DNA from: JAFGGT01 sp036733165
GTDB lineage: Archaea; Methanobacteriota_B; Thermococci; Methanofastidiosales; NM3
DNA: 64,000 nt
Reading direction: 5' to 3'
Assembly: GCA_036733165.1 (NCBI GenBank)
Contig: DAINBB010000005.1
Location: 10,734 to 74,733, forward strand
Shown here in pieces: positions 1 through 8,930 of the stretch (within the stretch, counting starts at the first letter, position 1; the number at the start of each line of letters is the position of its first letter). The translations under genes and the position numbers were made by a program. The notes beneath the pieces are model-generated. The model made no database searches and had not been told where the DNA came from. It worked only from the letters and a program-made list of their open reading frames with translations.

Positions 1-435
1 GCTGGCCTCCTTGTAGCCAATGCCCTTGATGTTGTCCACGAGCCATGTCCTGGCCTGGCAGGGGTCTGTGAATCCCTCCAATACTGTCTTTATGTCCGGC
101 CCCTCGGTGAACATGGTCCTGGCATCCACGAAGTACCGCGACTTGTTGTTCTTGAATCTCGCCCCCTTTCCCAGCACATGCGCGAGCTCGTCCCTTCCGA
201 TGGTCATGATGTTCCCCTGTCCCTTTAGGTCAGAGATTATGCTCCAGCACCTATGCGCGTTCGACTGCGGGGTGAGTATGCAGAACAGCAGTTCCACGAG
301 GACGTCTTCGGAGCCGCCGTACCTCCAGATGCGGCCGAACTCCTCCAGCCTCTCCTCTATCTGGGTGTCTATAAGTTGGTGGACCCTCTTCAACTCATTT
401 AAATAGTCTTTCTTGACGCTTTTCCTAAACTCCAT
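1..435 (-). CDS. 8-oxoguanine DNA glycosylase/AP lyase, Ogg2-like (3' end cut by window)
   Basis: Base-excision repair enzyme of the HhH-GPD superfamily that removes oxidised guanine and nicks the abasic site. Only the first 145 residues are in the window; the frame is open to position 1. The segment around residues 45-60 (LLFCILTPQSNA) and the hairpin GIGYKEAS at the edge match the archaeal Ogg2 family; the Lys at about residue 142 would be the Schiff-base lysine, while the catalytic Asp lies beyond the window. The ATG at 435 is chosen because it follows a purine-rich stretch and gives the family's usual N-terminus. The assignment rests on remembered family motifs; related HhH-GPD glycosylases are the alternative. 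Confidence 0.75.
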   Translation of the reverse strand, partial: MEFRKSVKKDYLNELKRVHQLIDTQIEERLEEFGRIWRYGGSEDVLVELLFCILTPQSNAHRCWSIISDLKGQGNIMTIGRDELAHVLGKGARFKNNKSRYFVDARTMFTEGPDIKTVLEGFTDPCQARTWLVDNIKGIGYKEAS

Positions 436-533
436 GAACTTCGACCTTTTTTTGAAATTATAAGCATATTTATGCGTTTTCCAGTGGAAATAAAGGGGTA
501 TATTTGGTATTGCTCATATATACTTAGGTATTA

Positions 534-1592
534 TTATACATTATTGTGATTATGGGAGATGTCAAACAAGGCATCCATGTTCATATACAAGTGCATGAAC
601 GCCAGGAATATCAGCATGGGGAGGAAGAGAACGCTGCCGGGGGTCACTACGGACGTCTCTTTATAAGAACCATATGACTGTACCAGCGCCTCTACGGCGA
701 AGAGCACCATGATCGCGTCATATCTTCCGAAAACGATGCACAGCGGAATTACCATGACATCGAGGATCGAGATCATGTATCCCTTTAAAAAGGTCCGCAT
801 CGGAATCCCCATAGCCCTCATCTCTTCGAGCGTGCCCCGCGCCCACCTGGACCGCTGCCTGAGATAGTCCCCGAACCCAGACGGCATCGATGTGCGGGCC
901 CTGGCAAGCGGCTCGTAGCATATCCTCGCCCCGCCTCGCCTGATCCTTGCGGTATGCTCGAAGTCTTCGACACACGACTCCCTGAAGGGATTTTTCATGA
1001 GCAAGTCCCTTCTGAAGGCGGCCAATGGCCCGGATACAGTCTCCACGGCGCCTTCGGACCTCCTGAACATCGATATCCTCAGGTGTTCCTGCGCCTGGAC
1101 CCTGCCGATGACGGATCCGTTCCCCTTGACGAATAGGTTCCCGGCCACTGCATCGCATTCGTCCAGCCTGCGGGAGAGGATGGCTATAGCGTCACTGTCG
1201 ACCTCTGTGTCCGCATCCACCATCACGACGTGCTCGTGCCTCGCCAGCGCCGCGCCCCTGTTGAGGGCGGACCATTTGCCAACATGCCCCTCATGGACTA
1301 TGACGATCCTCCTGTCATCGACTTCCCTGCACTGCCCCAATGTGTCGTCGGTCGAGCCGTCGTCCACCACGATGATCTCGCTCCCCTCCGGCAGGATTCC
1401 GGAGATTATAGACTCGAGCGTCCCCCGTATGGTCCTTTGTGCGTTGTAGGCCGCTACGATGACGCTTACCGGCTCACCGGACGTGCGGGCCTGACCGCCA
1501 TGCGATCCGGAAATGTATCTTGCCAGCAGGGAGATGTCAAGCAGGGAGATGGCAATGGCGGGAACAAGAGCTACCAGGCCCCATTCTGTCAA
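534..1592 (-). CDS. Membrane-bound family 2 glycosyltransferase
   Basis: Probable processive sugar transferase at the membrane. The 352 residues hold an N-terminal membrane segment (about 5-25), a GT-A domain starting PVSVIVAAYNAQRTI, the nucleotide-binding IIVVDDGSTDDT, the metal-binding DADTEV, an acceptor-site VEDFEHTARI and the QRSRWARG signature found in cellulose/hyaluronan/poly-GlcNAc synthase-like enzymes, then three or four C-terminal membrane helices. Sugar and acceptor cannot be told. Its start overlaps the end of glyA by 4 nt, so the two are translated as a pair, though no functional link is evident. Confidence 0.8.
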   Translation of the reverse strand: MTEWGLVALVPAIAISLLDISLLARYISGSHGGQARTSGEPVSVIVAAYNAQRTIRGTLESIISGILPEGSEIIVVDDGSTDDTLGQCREVDDRRIVIVHEGHVGKWSALNRGAALARHEHVVMVDADTEVDSDAIAILSRRLDECDAVAGNLFVKGNGSVIGRVQAQEHLRISMFRRSEGAVETVSGPLAAFRRDLLMKNPFRESCVEDFEHTARIRRGGARICYEPLARARTSMPSGFGDYLRQRSRWARGTLEEMRAMGIPMRTFLKGYMISILDVMVIPLCIVFGRYDAIMVLFAVEALVQSYGSYKETSVVTPGSVLFLPMLIFLAFMHLYMNMDALFDISHNHNNV

Positions 1593-2854
1593 TCTATCTC
1601 ATCCCATTCGTATCCGAAGAGCACCTTCTGGTAGTCATTCCTGAAGGACGACACCTCGTCGCCGACGCGCTTGGGGTCCTTCTTGTCCTTCACCACCATC
1701 TTGAAGAATCTTGCCACATCCTGCATCTCGCTCTCCCTCATCCCGACCCTTGTCAGCTCGGAGACGCCTATCCTGATTCCGGATGGGTTCTCAGAGTCCT
1801 CTATCGGGTCCCATGGGAGGAGATTCTTGTTGATGATGATGTTGGCGCCCTCGAGGGACTCGGCCACCCACTTCCCGCCGCCGTCCTTTGAGACATCCGC
1901 CACGACCTGGTGGCTCTGGGTGTATCCCTTGTGCTCGCAAAGGACGTTGAAGCCCTCCGCCGCCATCGCCCCCGCAAGGGCCTGGGCGTTTTTCACCACC
2001 TGTCTCGCATAGTCCTTGCCGAACTCCAGCATCTCTGCCGCGGCTATGCCCTTGGCAGCCACATGGTGAAGATGGTGATTCGAGAGCACTCCTGGAAATA
2101 TGCCCCATTGCAGCTTGGCAAGGCGCTCGTTCTCGAGGCCCCTTGTCACTATGAGCCCGCCCTGGGGTCCGAAGAATGTCTTGTGCGTGCTTCCGGAGAG
2201 CACCTTGGCACCCTCGCCGAGCGGGTCCTGGAACTGCTTGCCCGCTATCAGGCCCAGAACATGCGCGCCGTCGTAGGCGATCGTTGCCCCGACCTCGTTG
2301 GCGGCGTCAACTGCATCCTTCACGGGATGCGGGAAAAGGTAGAGCGAAGCGCCAAAGAGCACGATCTTCGGCCTTTTCTCCCTGATGTCCCTTACCATCT
2401 GGTCAACATCGATGCACATGTCCTCGTTTATGAATGGGAAGGTCGCTACACGAAGGCATCTCATTCCCGCCGAGCCGAACGTCGTATGGCTGATATGTCC
2501 TCCCTGGCTCGTGTGCAGCGCCATCAGAAGGTCGTTGTCCTCGGCCAGGCCGAAGAACATGGCCATGTTGGCGTTCGTGCCGGATATGGGCCTCAGGTCC
2601 ACGTACTCGGCGTCGAAGAGCTTGTAGAACAAGGAGTTCGACGCGAGCTCCACCTCGTCGAAGTACTTGCACCCTTGGTAGAATCTCGCCTTCGGCCACC
2701 CCTCTGCGTACTTGTGCGAGAGCCCGGATGCAACGGCCCTCTCGACCGCCTTGGAAGTGATGTTCTCGGAGGCTATCATGTTCAGTGACCTTGACCTCCA
2801 TTCCTCGTGAGACAATATATTTTTCCTAATATTCGAGAGTTCATCGATTACCAT
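1589..2854 (-). CDS. glyA: Serine hydroxymethyltransferase
   Basis: PLP enzyme that interconverts serine and glycine with transfer of a one-carbon unit to a pterin carrier (tetrahydromethanopterin or folate in archaea). 421 residues, the usual length. The PLP lysine is in the GSTHKTFFGPQGG motif, and RPISGTNANMA and YDGAHVLGLIAG are family signatures. A TATA-like TTAAAATATCC on the minus strand near 2895-2905 would serve as promoter. It is the first gene of a two-gene unit with the downstream glycosyltransferase. No unusual features. Confidence 0.95.
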   Translation of the reverse strand: MVIDELSNIRKNILSHEEWRSRSLNMIASENITSKAVERAVASGLSHKYAEGWPKARFYQGCKYFDEVELASNSLFYKLFDAEYVDLRPISGTNANMAMFFGLAEDNDLLMALHTSQGGHISHTTFGSAGMRCLRVATFPFINEDMCIDVDQMVRDIREKRPKIVLFGASLYLFPHPVKDAVDAANEVGATIAYDGAHVLGLIAGKQFQDPLGEGAKVLSGSTHKTFFGPQGGLIVTRGLENERLAKLQWGIFPGVLSNHHLHHVAAKGIAAAEMLEFGKDYARQVVKNAQALAGAMAAEGFNVLCEHKGYTQSHQVVADVSKDGGGKWVAESLEGANIIINKNLLPWDPIEDSENPSGIRIGVSELTRVGMRESEMQDVARFFKMVVKDKKDPKRVGDEVSSFRNDYQKVLFGYEWDEID

Positions 2855-2916
2855 TATACCACTACATAATGATATGTGGATGGATATTTTAATCTATGTG
2901 AGGGAACGAAAGGCCG

Positions 2917-3564
2917 TCATTTGAAAATCACTGTCTTGAGGAAGTTGAAGATATCCTTTATGGAAAAGTTGAACTCTGAGCCGTCCTGGTATACTATGCT
3001 TATGGGCACCTCCCCTATCCTGAGCTTCATCTTCGCCGCCTTCACCAGCATCTCCGTCTCTATCTCGAATCTCTTCGCTTTGAGGTGCATCTCAATGAGT
3101 CTCTCCTTCCTGATGGCCCTGAAACCGCTCTGCGTGTCCCTTATCCTTATTCCCAGGGAAAGCCTTACCAGGGACGTCGATATCTTGTTTGACACCTTCC
3201 TTAGAAGCGGCATACCCTTTGTATCGTAGAGCCTTCTGGAACCGATCACCATGTCGTATCCACCATCGGAGATCATGGACACCAACCGGGGTATGTCCTC
3301 CGGAATGTGCTGGAGGTCCCCGTCTATGAACACTATGATGTCCCCCGTGGCGTTCTCAGTGCCCGTGATCATCGCCTGCCCCTTGCCCATGTTCCTCTCA
3401 TGGGCTATGACCCTGGCCCTTGTGGTCTCTGCGATCTCTCTGGTCCTGTCCTTGGACCCGTCGTCGACGACTATCACCTCATACTCCTTTGGACATCTGT
3501 TGACGACCTCTGAGACGCTTCTTTCGATGTTGTAGGACGGTATGATCACTGAAACCTTTTCCAT
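2917..3564 (-). CDS. Family 2 glycosyltransferase, dolichyl-phosphate mannosyltransferase-like
   Basis: Predicted to load a nucleotide-sugar onto a polyprenyl phosphate for surface glycans. 215 residues consisting of one GT-A domain: VSVIIPSYNIERSV at the start, VIVVDDGSKDRT, the DGDLQHIPEDIP metal/acceptor motif, and DTQSGFRAIRKE, all typical of DPM1-like enzymes. There is no C-terminal membrane domain. The open frame reaches upstream to 3915, but that stretch overlaps MBF1 on the other strand and reads as low-complexity non-coding; the ATG at 3564 starts exactly at the family's N-terminus. It diverges from MBF1 across a shared 150-bp promoter region. Confidence 0.85.
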   Translation of the reverse strand: MEKVSVIIPSYNIERSVSEVVNRCPKEYEVIVVDDGSKDRTREIAETTRARVIAHERNMGKGQAMITGTENATGDIIVFIDGDLQHIPEDIPRLVSMISDGGYDMVIGSRRLYDTKGMPLLRKVSNKISTSLVRLSLGIRIRDTQSGFRAIRKERLIEMHLKAKRFEIETEMLVKAAKMKLRIGEVPISIVYQDGSEFNFSIKDIFNFLKTVIFK

Positions 3565-3670
3565 AGATTCAATCTCTACATCCTTTTTAAAATCCTTTTT
3601 GATGATTCCTTGCCGATTTGGACCCCAATCCGTATTGTGGATAAAAAAAGTAAAATGACATGATAGCAAT

Positions 3671-3680
3671 ATATTTAAAC
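3671..3680 (+). promoter_or_regulatory. TATA box of MBF1 gene
   Basis: ATATTTAAAC, centred about 27 nt before the expected transcription start near 3702. This would give an almost leaderless MBF1 message. Confidence 0.55.
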
Positions 3681-3715
3681 TAAATTCAAAAAATGGATTT
3701 AACAATGTGATAGAG

Positions 3716-4201
3716 ATGATTTGTGAGATATGTGGCAGGGAGTTCGGCGGCAACGGTTTTAAGATAATTGTGGAAGGTGCAGAGCTCAAGGTCTGTCCCA
3801 ACTGCAAAAAGTTCGGCACTGCTCCGAATGTCAAGCGGAAGGTGCCCCAGGGGGGTGCCCCTCCAGGATTCGGCCCAGCATCAAAACCGAAGACCAGCGG
3901 CCCTAGGCGGCCCAAAGACAGAAGCTTGGAGCTTGTGGAGGACTACAACGTCCTGGTAAAGAACAGGAGAGAGGAGATGGGACTTTCACAGTCAGACCTG
4001 GGAAAGCTCGTCAATGAGAAGGAGTCCCTCATCCACCGGATAGAGACCAAGAACATAAGGCCCTCGACCAAGGTGGCAAAGAAACTGGAGAAGGCATTGG
4101 ACCTGAAGTTGCTGGAATCCATTGAAGATGTCGATGTCGAGTCAAAACGTTCCCTGAATCAAGGATTGACCATAGGCGACATCATAAAGTTCAAGAAGTA
4201 G
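3716..4201 (+). CDS. Multiprotein bridging factor 1 (MBF1) transcription factor
   Basis: Archaeal MBF1-type regulator: a zinc ribbon (CEICG near residue 3 and CPNCKKFG near 25), a basic, Gly/Pro-rich linker, and a C-terminal HTH (about residues 75-130) with the YNVLVKNRREEMGLSQ start and KESLIHRIE recognition part. In Archaea and eukaryotes this family bridges or tunes basal transcription. The frame also offers a GTG at 3707; the ATG at 3716 is preferred because GTGAT lies a few bases upstream and it gives the standard N-terminus. Stop codon is TAG. Confidence 0.9.
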   Translation: MICEICGREFGGNGFKIIVEGAELKVCPNCKKFGTAPNVKRKVPQGGAPPGFGPASKPKTSGPRRPKDRSLELVEDYNVLVKNRREEMGLSQSDLGKLVNEKESLIHRIETKNIRPSTKVAKKLEKALDLKLLESIEDVDVESKRSLNQGLTIGDIIKFKK

Positions 4202-4205
4202 AGGG

Positions 4206-4230
4206 CCGTTCCAACGGTTCTTTCATTTTT
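4206..4230 (+). terminator. Hairpin and T-rich terminator after MBF1
   Basis: CCGTT and AACGG form a short stem directly after the MBF1 stop, followed by TTCTTTCATTTTT. Confidence 0.5.
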
Positions 4231-4516
4231 GATCGACCCTACCTTATCATCTTCCCACCCCATTTGGCATCATCGTCCCCAACAGGCATTCTGGTGTTTC
4301 TTACATGAAAATAAGGCGAATATGCATTTCGTTCGGTTGCGGCACTAATTATAAAAAAGATTAGCTGCATTTAGTTCTGAACAGAAATAAGAGGGGGGTT
4401 TGGACGGATTCTAAAATATATGGTAGTCATACCTTATGGCGCGAAATATCAATCTATTTTTCAAACCGTTTCCCTAACGCGGCCCCCCTTCATTTATTAT
4501 CTGGGAGTTGATTTGT
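4231..4516. other. Intergenic region before the reactivase gene
   Basis: No gene seen. It holds a TATA-like TAAAATATA at 4412-4420, an AT-rich stretch near 4340-4360, and a C/G run (ggcccccc) near 4481. The distance from the TATA box to the start leaves a leader of about 75 nt for the downstream gene. Confidence 0.5.
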
Positions 4517-6346
4517 TTGGCAAAGGTCTCAGTATCGCCGTTTGACAAGAGCATCGACATAGAATCTGGAAAGACTGTTCTTGACGCATTGAATATCCTT
4601 GGGATTCCCATTGAGGTTATCTGCGGAGGAAAGGGAACTTGTGGAAAATGCAAGGTAATAATCGAGGATCAGGAGAACGTATCTCCGTTGTCTGCGATGG
4701 AGCGGAAACTTCTTTCCGACAAAGAGCTTTGTGAACATTACAGACTGGCCTGCCTCGTGGCCGTGAACGATGACGTTTCGGTCTTCGTTCCGGAGTTCTC
4801 GCTCCAGAGGGAGCTTAGGATACTTGCCAACGGCCAGACCGTTGATGTGGTGCTGGACCCTCCTGTCAAGAAGGTGAATCTCCTGTTGCCGAAACCTGTG
4901 CTCGGGGACCACATAAGCTTCGAGGAACTGGTCGTGTCCGGGCTCGGGCTCGAAGGATGCGGAATTGACTACATGGCCATAAAGAACATCTCGGAGACGA
5001 TAAAGGATTCCAACTTCGACATCGATGTGGTCTTTTTGAACAAGAACATAATCAGTGTCATGCCCCATAACAATCCCGGAAAGATATATGGTGCGGCAAT
5101 GGACATCGGTTCCACAACGGTTGTCATCTACCTGATGGACCTTCAGACCGGAGAAGTTGTGGACATCGAGTCGATGTTGAATCCGCAGGTGAGGTACGGC
5201 GAGGATGTGATATCAAGGATCACCTATTCGATACAGTACGGGATCAAGGATGTCCATGACATAATACTGGAGGGTGTCAACTCGATGCTGAGGACGCTAT
5301 GCCAGAGGAACGACATCGATTCCAACTCGGTCGTGGAGATGACCGTTGTCGGGAATACGGCAATGCACCACATATTTCTGAACATACAGCCGAAGAGCAT
5401 ATCTCTTTCGCCTTTCACTCCCACAGTGAAGAAGTCCCTTGACCTGAAGGCAAGGGACATTGGCCTGATGATAAATCCTTCCGCGAACATACATGTACTT
5501 CCCGTAATCGCGGGTTTTGTCGGTGCGGACACCGTCGGGGTCCTGATGGCCACGGACATGTACCACAGCGACCAGGTGGCTCTTGCCATAGATGTGGGAA
5601 CCAACGGGGAGCTGGTCCTTGGGAACAGGGACAAGATGGTAAGCTGCTCATGCGCAGCGGGCCCGGCCCTCGAAGGGGGCGAGATCAAGTTCGGTATGAG
5701 GGCATCACCCGGCGCAATAGAGGACGTGGTAATCAACAAGTACACGCTTGAACCGGAATACAAGACGATAAAGAACAAGAAACCTGTCGGCATCTGCGGC
5801 TCCGGCATCATCGACGTGGTCGCGGAGATGCTCAAGATAGGCATTATCAACAGTTCCGGAAGGATGGTGGACCTCGGTTCGGACAGGATAAGGAAGGACC
5901 CTTCCACGGGGCTGTTGGAGTATGTCCTTGAATGGAAGGAGAACGCGGGAATCGACAAGGACATAGTCATAACCGCGGCCGATGTCAGGGAGGTCCAGTT
6001 GGCCAAGGGTGCAATATACTCCGGGGCCCTCATACTTGTCGAGAGGCTTGGGATAGGCTTCGAGGATCTGGACAAGATATATCTTGCCGGAGCCTTCGGC
6101 AACTATATAGACATAGAGAACGCGGTCAGGATGGGCCTGCTCCCGGACATACCCCTTGAGAAGATCAAGTCTGTCGGCAATGCCGCGGGCGAAGGGGCAA
6201 AGCTTTCGCTCCTCTCAAATTTGAAGAGGTCCGAGGAGAACAAGCTCTCAAAGGTAGTGAGCTACATAGAGCTCGCATCACACGACGATTTCCAAAACAT
6301 CTTCGTGAACTCTTTGAACTTCCCCGAGTTCAAGTGTCCAACCTGA
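4517..6346 (+). CDS. Corrinoid-protein reductive activase (RACo/RACE type, ASKHA domain)
   Basis: ATP-dependent enzyme that reduces inactive Co(II) corrinoid proteins back to Co(I). About 609 residues. The N-terminus is a plant-type 2Fe-2S ferredoxin domain with Cys at about 36, 42, 45 (CGGKGTCGKC) and 79. The C-terminal two thirds is an ASKHA ATPase (DUF4445): AMDIGSTTVVIY, AIDVGTNGELVLG, EGGEIKFGMRASPGAIE, LAGAFGNYID. This is the architecture of bacterial O-demethylase and acetyl-CoA-pathway activators; methanogen RamA instead carries C-terminal 4Fe-4S clusters, absent here. Start: TTG at 4517, nine bases after GGAG; an upstream TTG at 4508 is too close to it. The likely clients (corrinoid protein at 61.8-62.4 kb) are 55 kb away. 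Confidence 0.88.
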   Translation: MAKVSVSPFDKSIDIESGKTVLDALNILGIPIEVICGGKGTCGKCKVIIEDQENVSPLSAMERKLLSDKELCEHYRLACLVAVNDDVSVFVPEFSLQRELRILANGQTVDVVLDPPVKKVNLLLPKPVLGDHISFEELVVSGLGLEGCGIDYMAIKNISETIKDSNFDIDVVFLNKNIISVMPHNNPGKIYGAAMDIGSTTVVIYLMDLQTGEVVDIESMLNPQVRYGEDVISRITYSIQYGIKDVHDIILEGVNSMLRTLCQRNDIDSNSVVEMTVVGNTAMHHIFLNIQPKSISLSPFTPTVKKSLDLKARDIGLMINPSANIHVLPVIAGFVGADTVGVLMATDMYHSDQVALAIDVGTNGELVLGNRDKMVSCSCAAGPALEGGEIKFGMRASPGAIEDVVINKYTLEPEYKTIKNKKPVGICGSGIIDVVAEMLKIGIINSSGRMVDLGSDRIRKDPSTGLLEYVLEWKENAGIDKDIVITAADVREVQLAKGAIYSGALILVERLGIGFEDLDKIYLAGAFGNYIDIENAVRMGLLPDIPLEKIKSVGNAAGEGAKLSLLSNLKRSEENKLSKVVSYIELASHDDFQNIFVNSLNFPEFKCPT

Positions 6347-6645
6347 ATACGGGATTTATTTCCTTTTTTTCCTTTAATTATATTAAAAAACGCATGTTAA
6401 AATGTATAAATCATATTATATGTGGAGCATAAATAATAGCTTCTAAATAGGTGCCCATCCATGCCCTGCCAATTGGGGCCTTATGCGCAAAGCCGGATAT
6501 TACCACAACGTTTATAAATGGCAATCTCAATCAAAACAATCATGTCGTCTGCATCGAATGAAAGAAGGGATTTACTTCCAGGTCTCTAGGACTGACCTTT
6601 TCTTAGCCTTGCGGACAGATCTTATCACAACGATTGGTGATTTCT
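6347..6645. other. Intergenic region and leader of proS
   Basis: Contains a clear TATA box (TTTATAAAT, 6511-6519). The predicted transcription start near 6541 coincides with the ATG of a 15-codon reading frame (6542-6589, ending TAG), leaving about 105 nt of leader before proS. No other gene seen. Confidence 0.5.
6511..6519 (+). promoter_or_regulatory. TATA box of proS
   Basis: TTTATAAAT in a GC-richer context, the strongest core promoter in this part of the window. Confidence 0.65.
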
Positions 6646-8079
6646 ATGAGTGTTGACGAAGGCATTACTGTTAGGAAGGATGACGATTATTCTGAATGGT
6701 ACAATCAGGTCGTCCTAAGGGCCGAGATGGCCGACTTCTCGCCTGTGAAAGGCTGCATGGTGATCAGGCCGTACGGCTATGCCATATGGGAGAACATCAA
6801 GGGTTACCTCAATCAGAGGATTCTCGATACCGGGCATGAGAACGCGTATTTTCCGTTGTTCATTCCGGAGAGCCTTTTGAAGAAAGAGGCCGAGCATGTC
6901 GAGGGTTTCGCCCCGGAGGTCGCATGGGTGACCATGGGCGGCAACACACCCCTTGAGGAACCGCTTGCAGTGAGGCCGACCTCGGAGACGATAATGTACA
7001 TAATGTACTCCAAGTGGGTGCGCTCCTACAGGGACCTTCCCATCCTCATCAATCAATGGGCCAACGTCGTGCGCTGGGAGACCAAGATGACGAAGCTGTT
7101 CATGAGGACGAGGGAGTTCCTCTGGCAGGAGGGCCACACCGTGCATGCGACCAAGGAGGAGACGGACGAGGAGGTCATGAAGATACTCATGATATACAAG
7201 GACGTCTACGAGAAGCTCCTTGCCATACCCGTGGTCGAGGGCAGGAAGACGGACAAGGAGAAGTTCGCGGGGGCCTTGTACACGATGACCTGCGAGCTGC
7301 TCATGCCCGACAGGAGGGCGGTGCAGGGCGCGACTTCCCACAACTTAGGTCAGCACTTCTCCAAGGTATTCGACATCATGTTCACTGACAAGGACGAGCA
7401 GAAGAAGTACGCATGGCAGGCCTCGTGGGGGATGACCACAAGGACGATAGCATCCCTGATAATGACGCACGGCGATGACAAGGGGCTTGTGCTCCCGCCG
7501 AGGGTCGCGCCGATAGAGGCGGTCATAGTGCCGATAATATTCAAGAAGGACAAGGAGCTTGTCATGGAAGGCGCCGCCAAGGTGAAGGGCCTTCTGGAAG
7601 GATTCAGGGTCAGGCTCGATGACAGGGACTCCTACTCCGCAGGATACAAGTTCAATCACTGGGAGGTGAGGGGCGTGCCTGTCAGGATAGAGGTGGGTCC
7701 GAGGGACGTCAAGAACGAACAGGTGGTCTTCGTCAGGAGGGACACGGGCGAGAAGGTCATTGTGAAGAACTCCGAGATAAAGGAGAAGCTCAGGGCGACA
7801 CTTGAGGACATACAGACCTCGCTCTATGCCAAGGCAAGGTCATTCCTGGAAGAGAACACGCACATCGTGGACGACTACGACAAGTTCATGGACCTGATGA
7901 ACAACGGCGGCGGAATGATAAAGGTGCAATGGTGCGGTGAAGTTGATTGCGAGGAAGCCATAAAGGATGAGACAGGTGCCACATCATCATGCATCCCGAT
8001 CGGCGAGAAGGCCTCCGGCAAGTGCATATACTGCGGCAGGGAGGCAAAAGAGGTCGTCTACTTCTCGAAGCACTACTGA
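6646..8079 (+). CDS. proS: Prolyl-tRNA synthetase, archaeal/eukaryotic type
   Basis: Class II aminoacyl-tRNA synthetase that charges tRNA-Pro. 477 residues: catalytic core with VRPTSETIMY (motif 2 region), TREFLWQEGHT, an anticodon-binding domain (about 285-385) and a C-terminal zinc-binding domain with paired cysteines (WCGEVDC, CIYCG) ending in Tyr, as in archaeal/eukaryotic enzymes; there is no bacterial editing insert. Start ATG 6646 follows GGTGAT by four bases; the frame also opens at a TTG inside that ribosome site. Followed after 10 nt by proC, so the pair is probably co-transcribed. Confidence 0.96.
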   Translation: MSVDEGITVRKDDDYSEWYNQVVLRAEMADFSPVKGCMVIRPYGYAIWENIKGYLNQRILDTGHENAYFPLFIPESLLKKEAEHVEGFAPEVAWVTMGGNTPLEEPLAVRPTSETIMYIMYSKWVRSYRDLPILINQWANVVRWETKMTKLFMRTREFLWQEGHTVHATKEETDEEVMKILMIYKDVYEKLLAIPVVEGRKTDKEKFAGALYTMTCELLMPDRRAVQGATSHNLGQHFSKVFDIMFTDKDEQKKYAWQASWGMTTRTIASLIMTHGDDKGLVLPPRVAPIEAVIVPIIFKKDKELVMEGAAKVKGLLEGFRVRLDDRDSYSAGYKFNHWEVRGVPVRIEVGPRDVKNEQVVFVRRDTGEKVIVKNSEIKEKLRATLEDIQTSLYAKARSFLEENTHIVDDYDKFMDLMNNGGGMIKVQWCGEVDCEEAIKDETGATSSCIPIGEKASGKCIYCGREAKEVVYFSKHY

Positions 8080-8089
8080 AGTTGATCAA

Positions 8090-8929
8090 ATGGATAATGA
8101 AGAACACAGGGAACTGCACCCCAGGTCCTGGGGGCGCATCGGATTCATAGGTGCGGGAAACATGGCATGCGCGATCATAGGCAGCCTGGTCGCCGAGGAC
8201 CAGGATGTGGACATAGTCGCCTCCAGGCGCTCATCAGACGCGCTCAAGGACATATCGATCAAGTACAACGTCGCCACAACGACTGACAACAGGGAGCTCA
8301 TAGAAACGTCTGATATAGTCATATTCTGCGTAAAACCCCAGTCGCTTTCCCATGTGATAGAAGGGATAGCCGATATGGACTTCTCCGAAAAACTGGTGAT
8401 GAGCATAATCGCGGGGAAGAAGATTGACTATTTCAAGGAGAACCTCTCGAACTGCAAAAAGGTTGTGAGGGCGATGCCCAATCTGGGTGTTCTCGTCGGC
8501 AAGGGGGCCGTCGCCTACGCCGCATCTGGAGAATGTGGAGAGATGGACATCATGAAGGTGAATGCCATCCTCAACACAGGAAGCCTTGCGATGCGTGTCA
8601 GCGAGGAGGACATCGACACGATAACGGCCTTGAGCGGTTGCGGTCCGGCATTCATAAGCTTCTTCCTAAAGGCGTTGGAGGACGCCGCTGTCGGCCAGGG
8701 GCTTGAGAAGGATGTTGCGAGAAGCCTCCTGTTCCAGACGCTTGCCGGGACCTACGAGTACCTGAGACGGAACGGCGATACCTACACAGACTTCATAACA
8801 AAGGTCTCATCGAAGGGCGGAGCCACCCTGGCTGGGCTCAAGACGGCCGAATACTATGACATAGAGAGGTCCATATGCGAGATGGTAAGGGCGGCGACCG
8901 ACCGTTCCAGGGAACTTGCAGAGGAATGA
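8090..8929 (+). CDS. proC: Pyrroline-5-carboxylate reductase
   Basis: Last step of proline synthesis: NAD(P)H reduction of pyrroline-5-carboxylate. 279 residues: N-terminal Rossmann fold (IGFIGAGNMACAIIG, about 17-31), the CVKPQ segment, and the C-terminal dimer domain signature LSGCGPAFISFF with the substrate-loop TKVSSKGGATLAGL. The start at ATG 8090 follows GTTGAT; longer frames overlap proS. Lying next to proS, it makes a proline supply-and-use pair. Ends one base from the convergent methyltransferase gene. Confidence 0.93.
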   Translation: MDNEEHRELHPRSWGRIGFIGAGNMACAIIGSLVAEDQDVDIVASRRSSDALKDISIKYNVATTTDNRELIETSDIVIFCVKPQSLSHVIEGIADMDFSEKLVMSIIAGKKIDYFKENLSNCKKVVRAMPNLGVLVGKGAVAYAASGECGEMDIMKVNAILNTGSLAMRVSEEDIDTITALSGCGPAFISFFLKALEDAAVGQGLEKDVARSLLFQTLAGTYEYLRRNGDTYTDFITKVSSKGGATLAGLKTAEYYDIERSICEMVRAATDRSRELAEE

Positions 8930-8930
8930 G

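Noticed and set aside
1910..2788. Long plus-strand frame opposite glyA (and similar frames opposite hemA, cfbB, feoB and others)
   Set aside because: These are shadow frames in GC-rich coding sequence; the other strand carries recognisable proteins with motifs.
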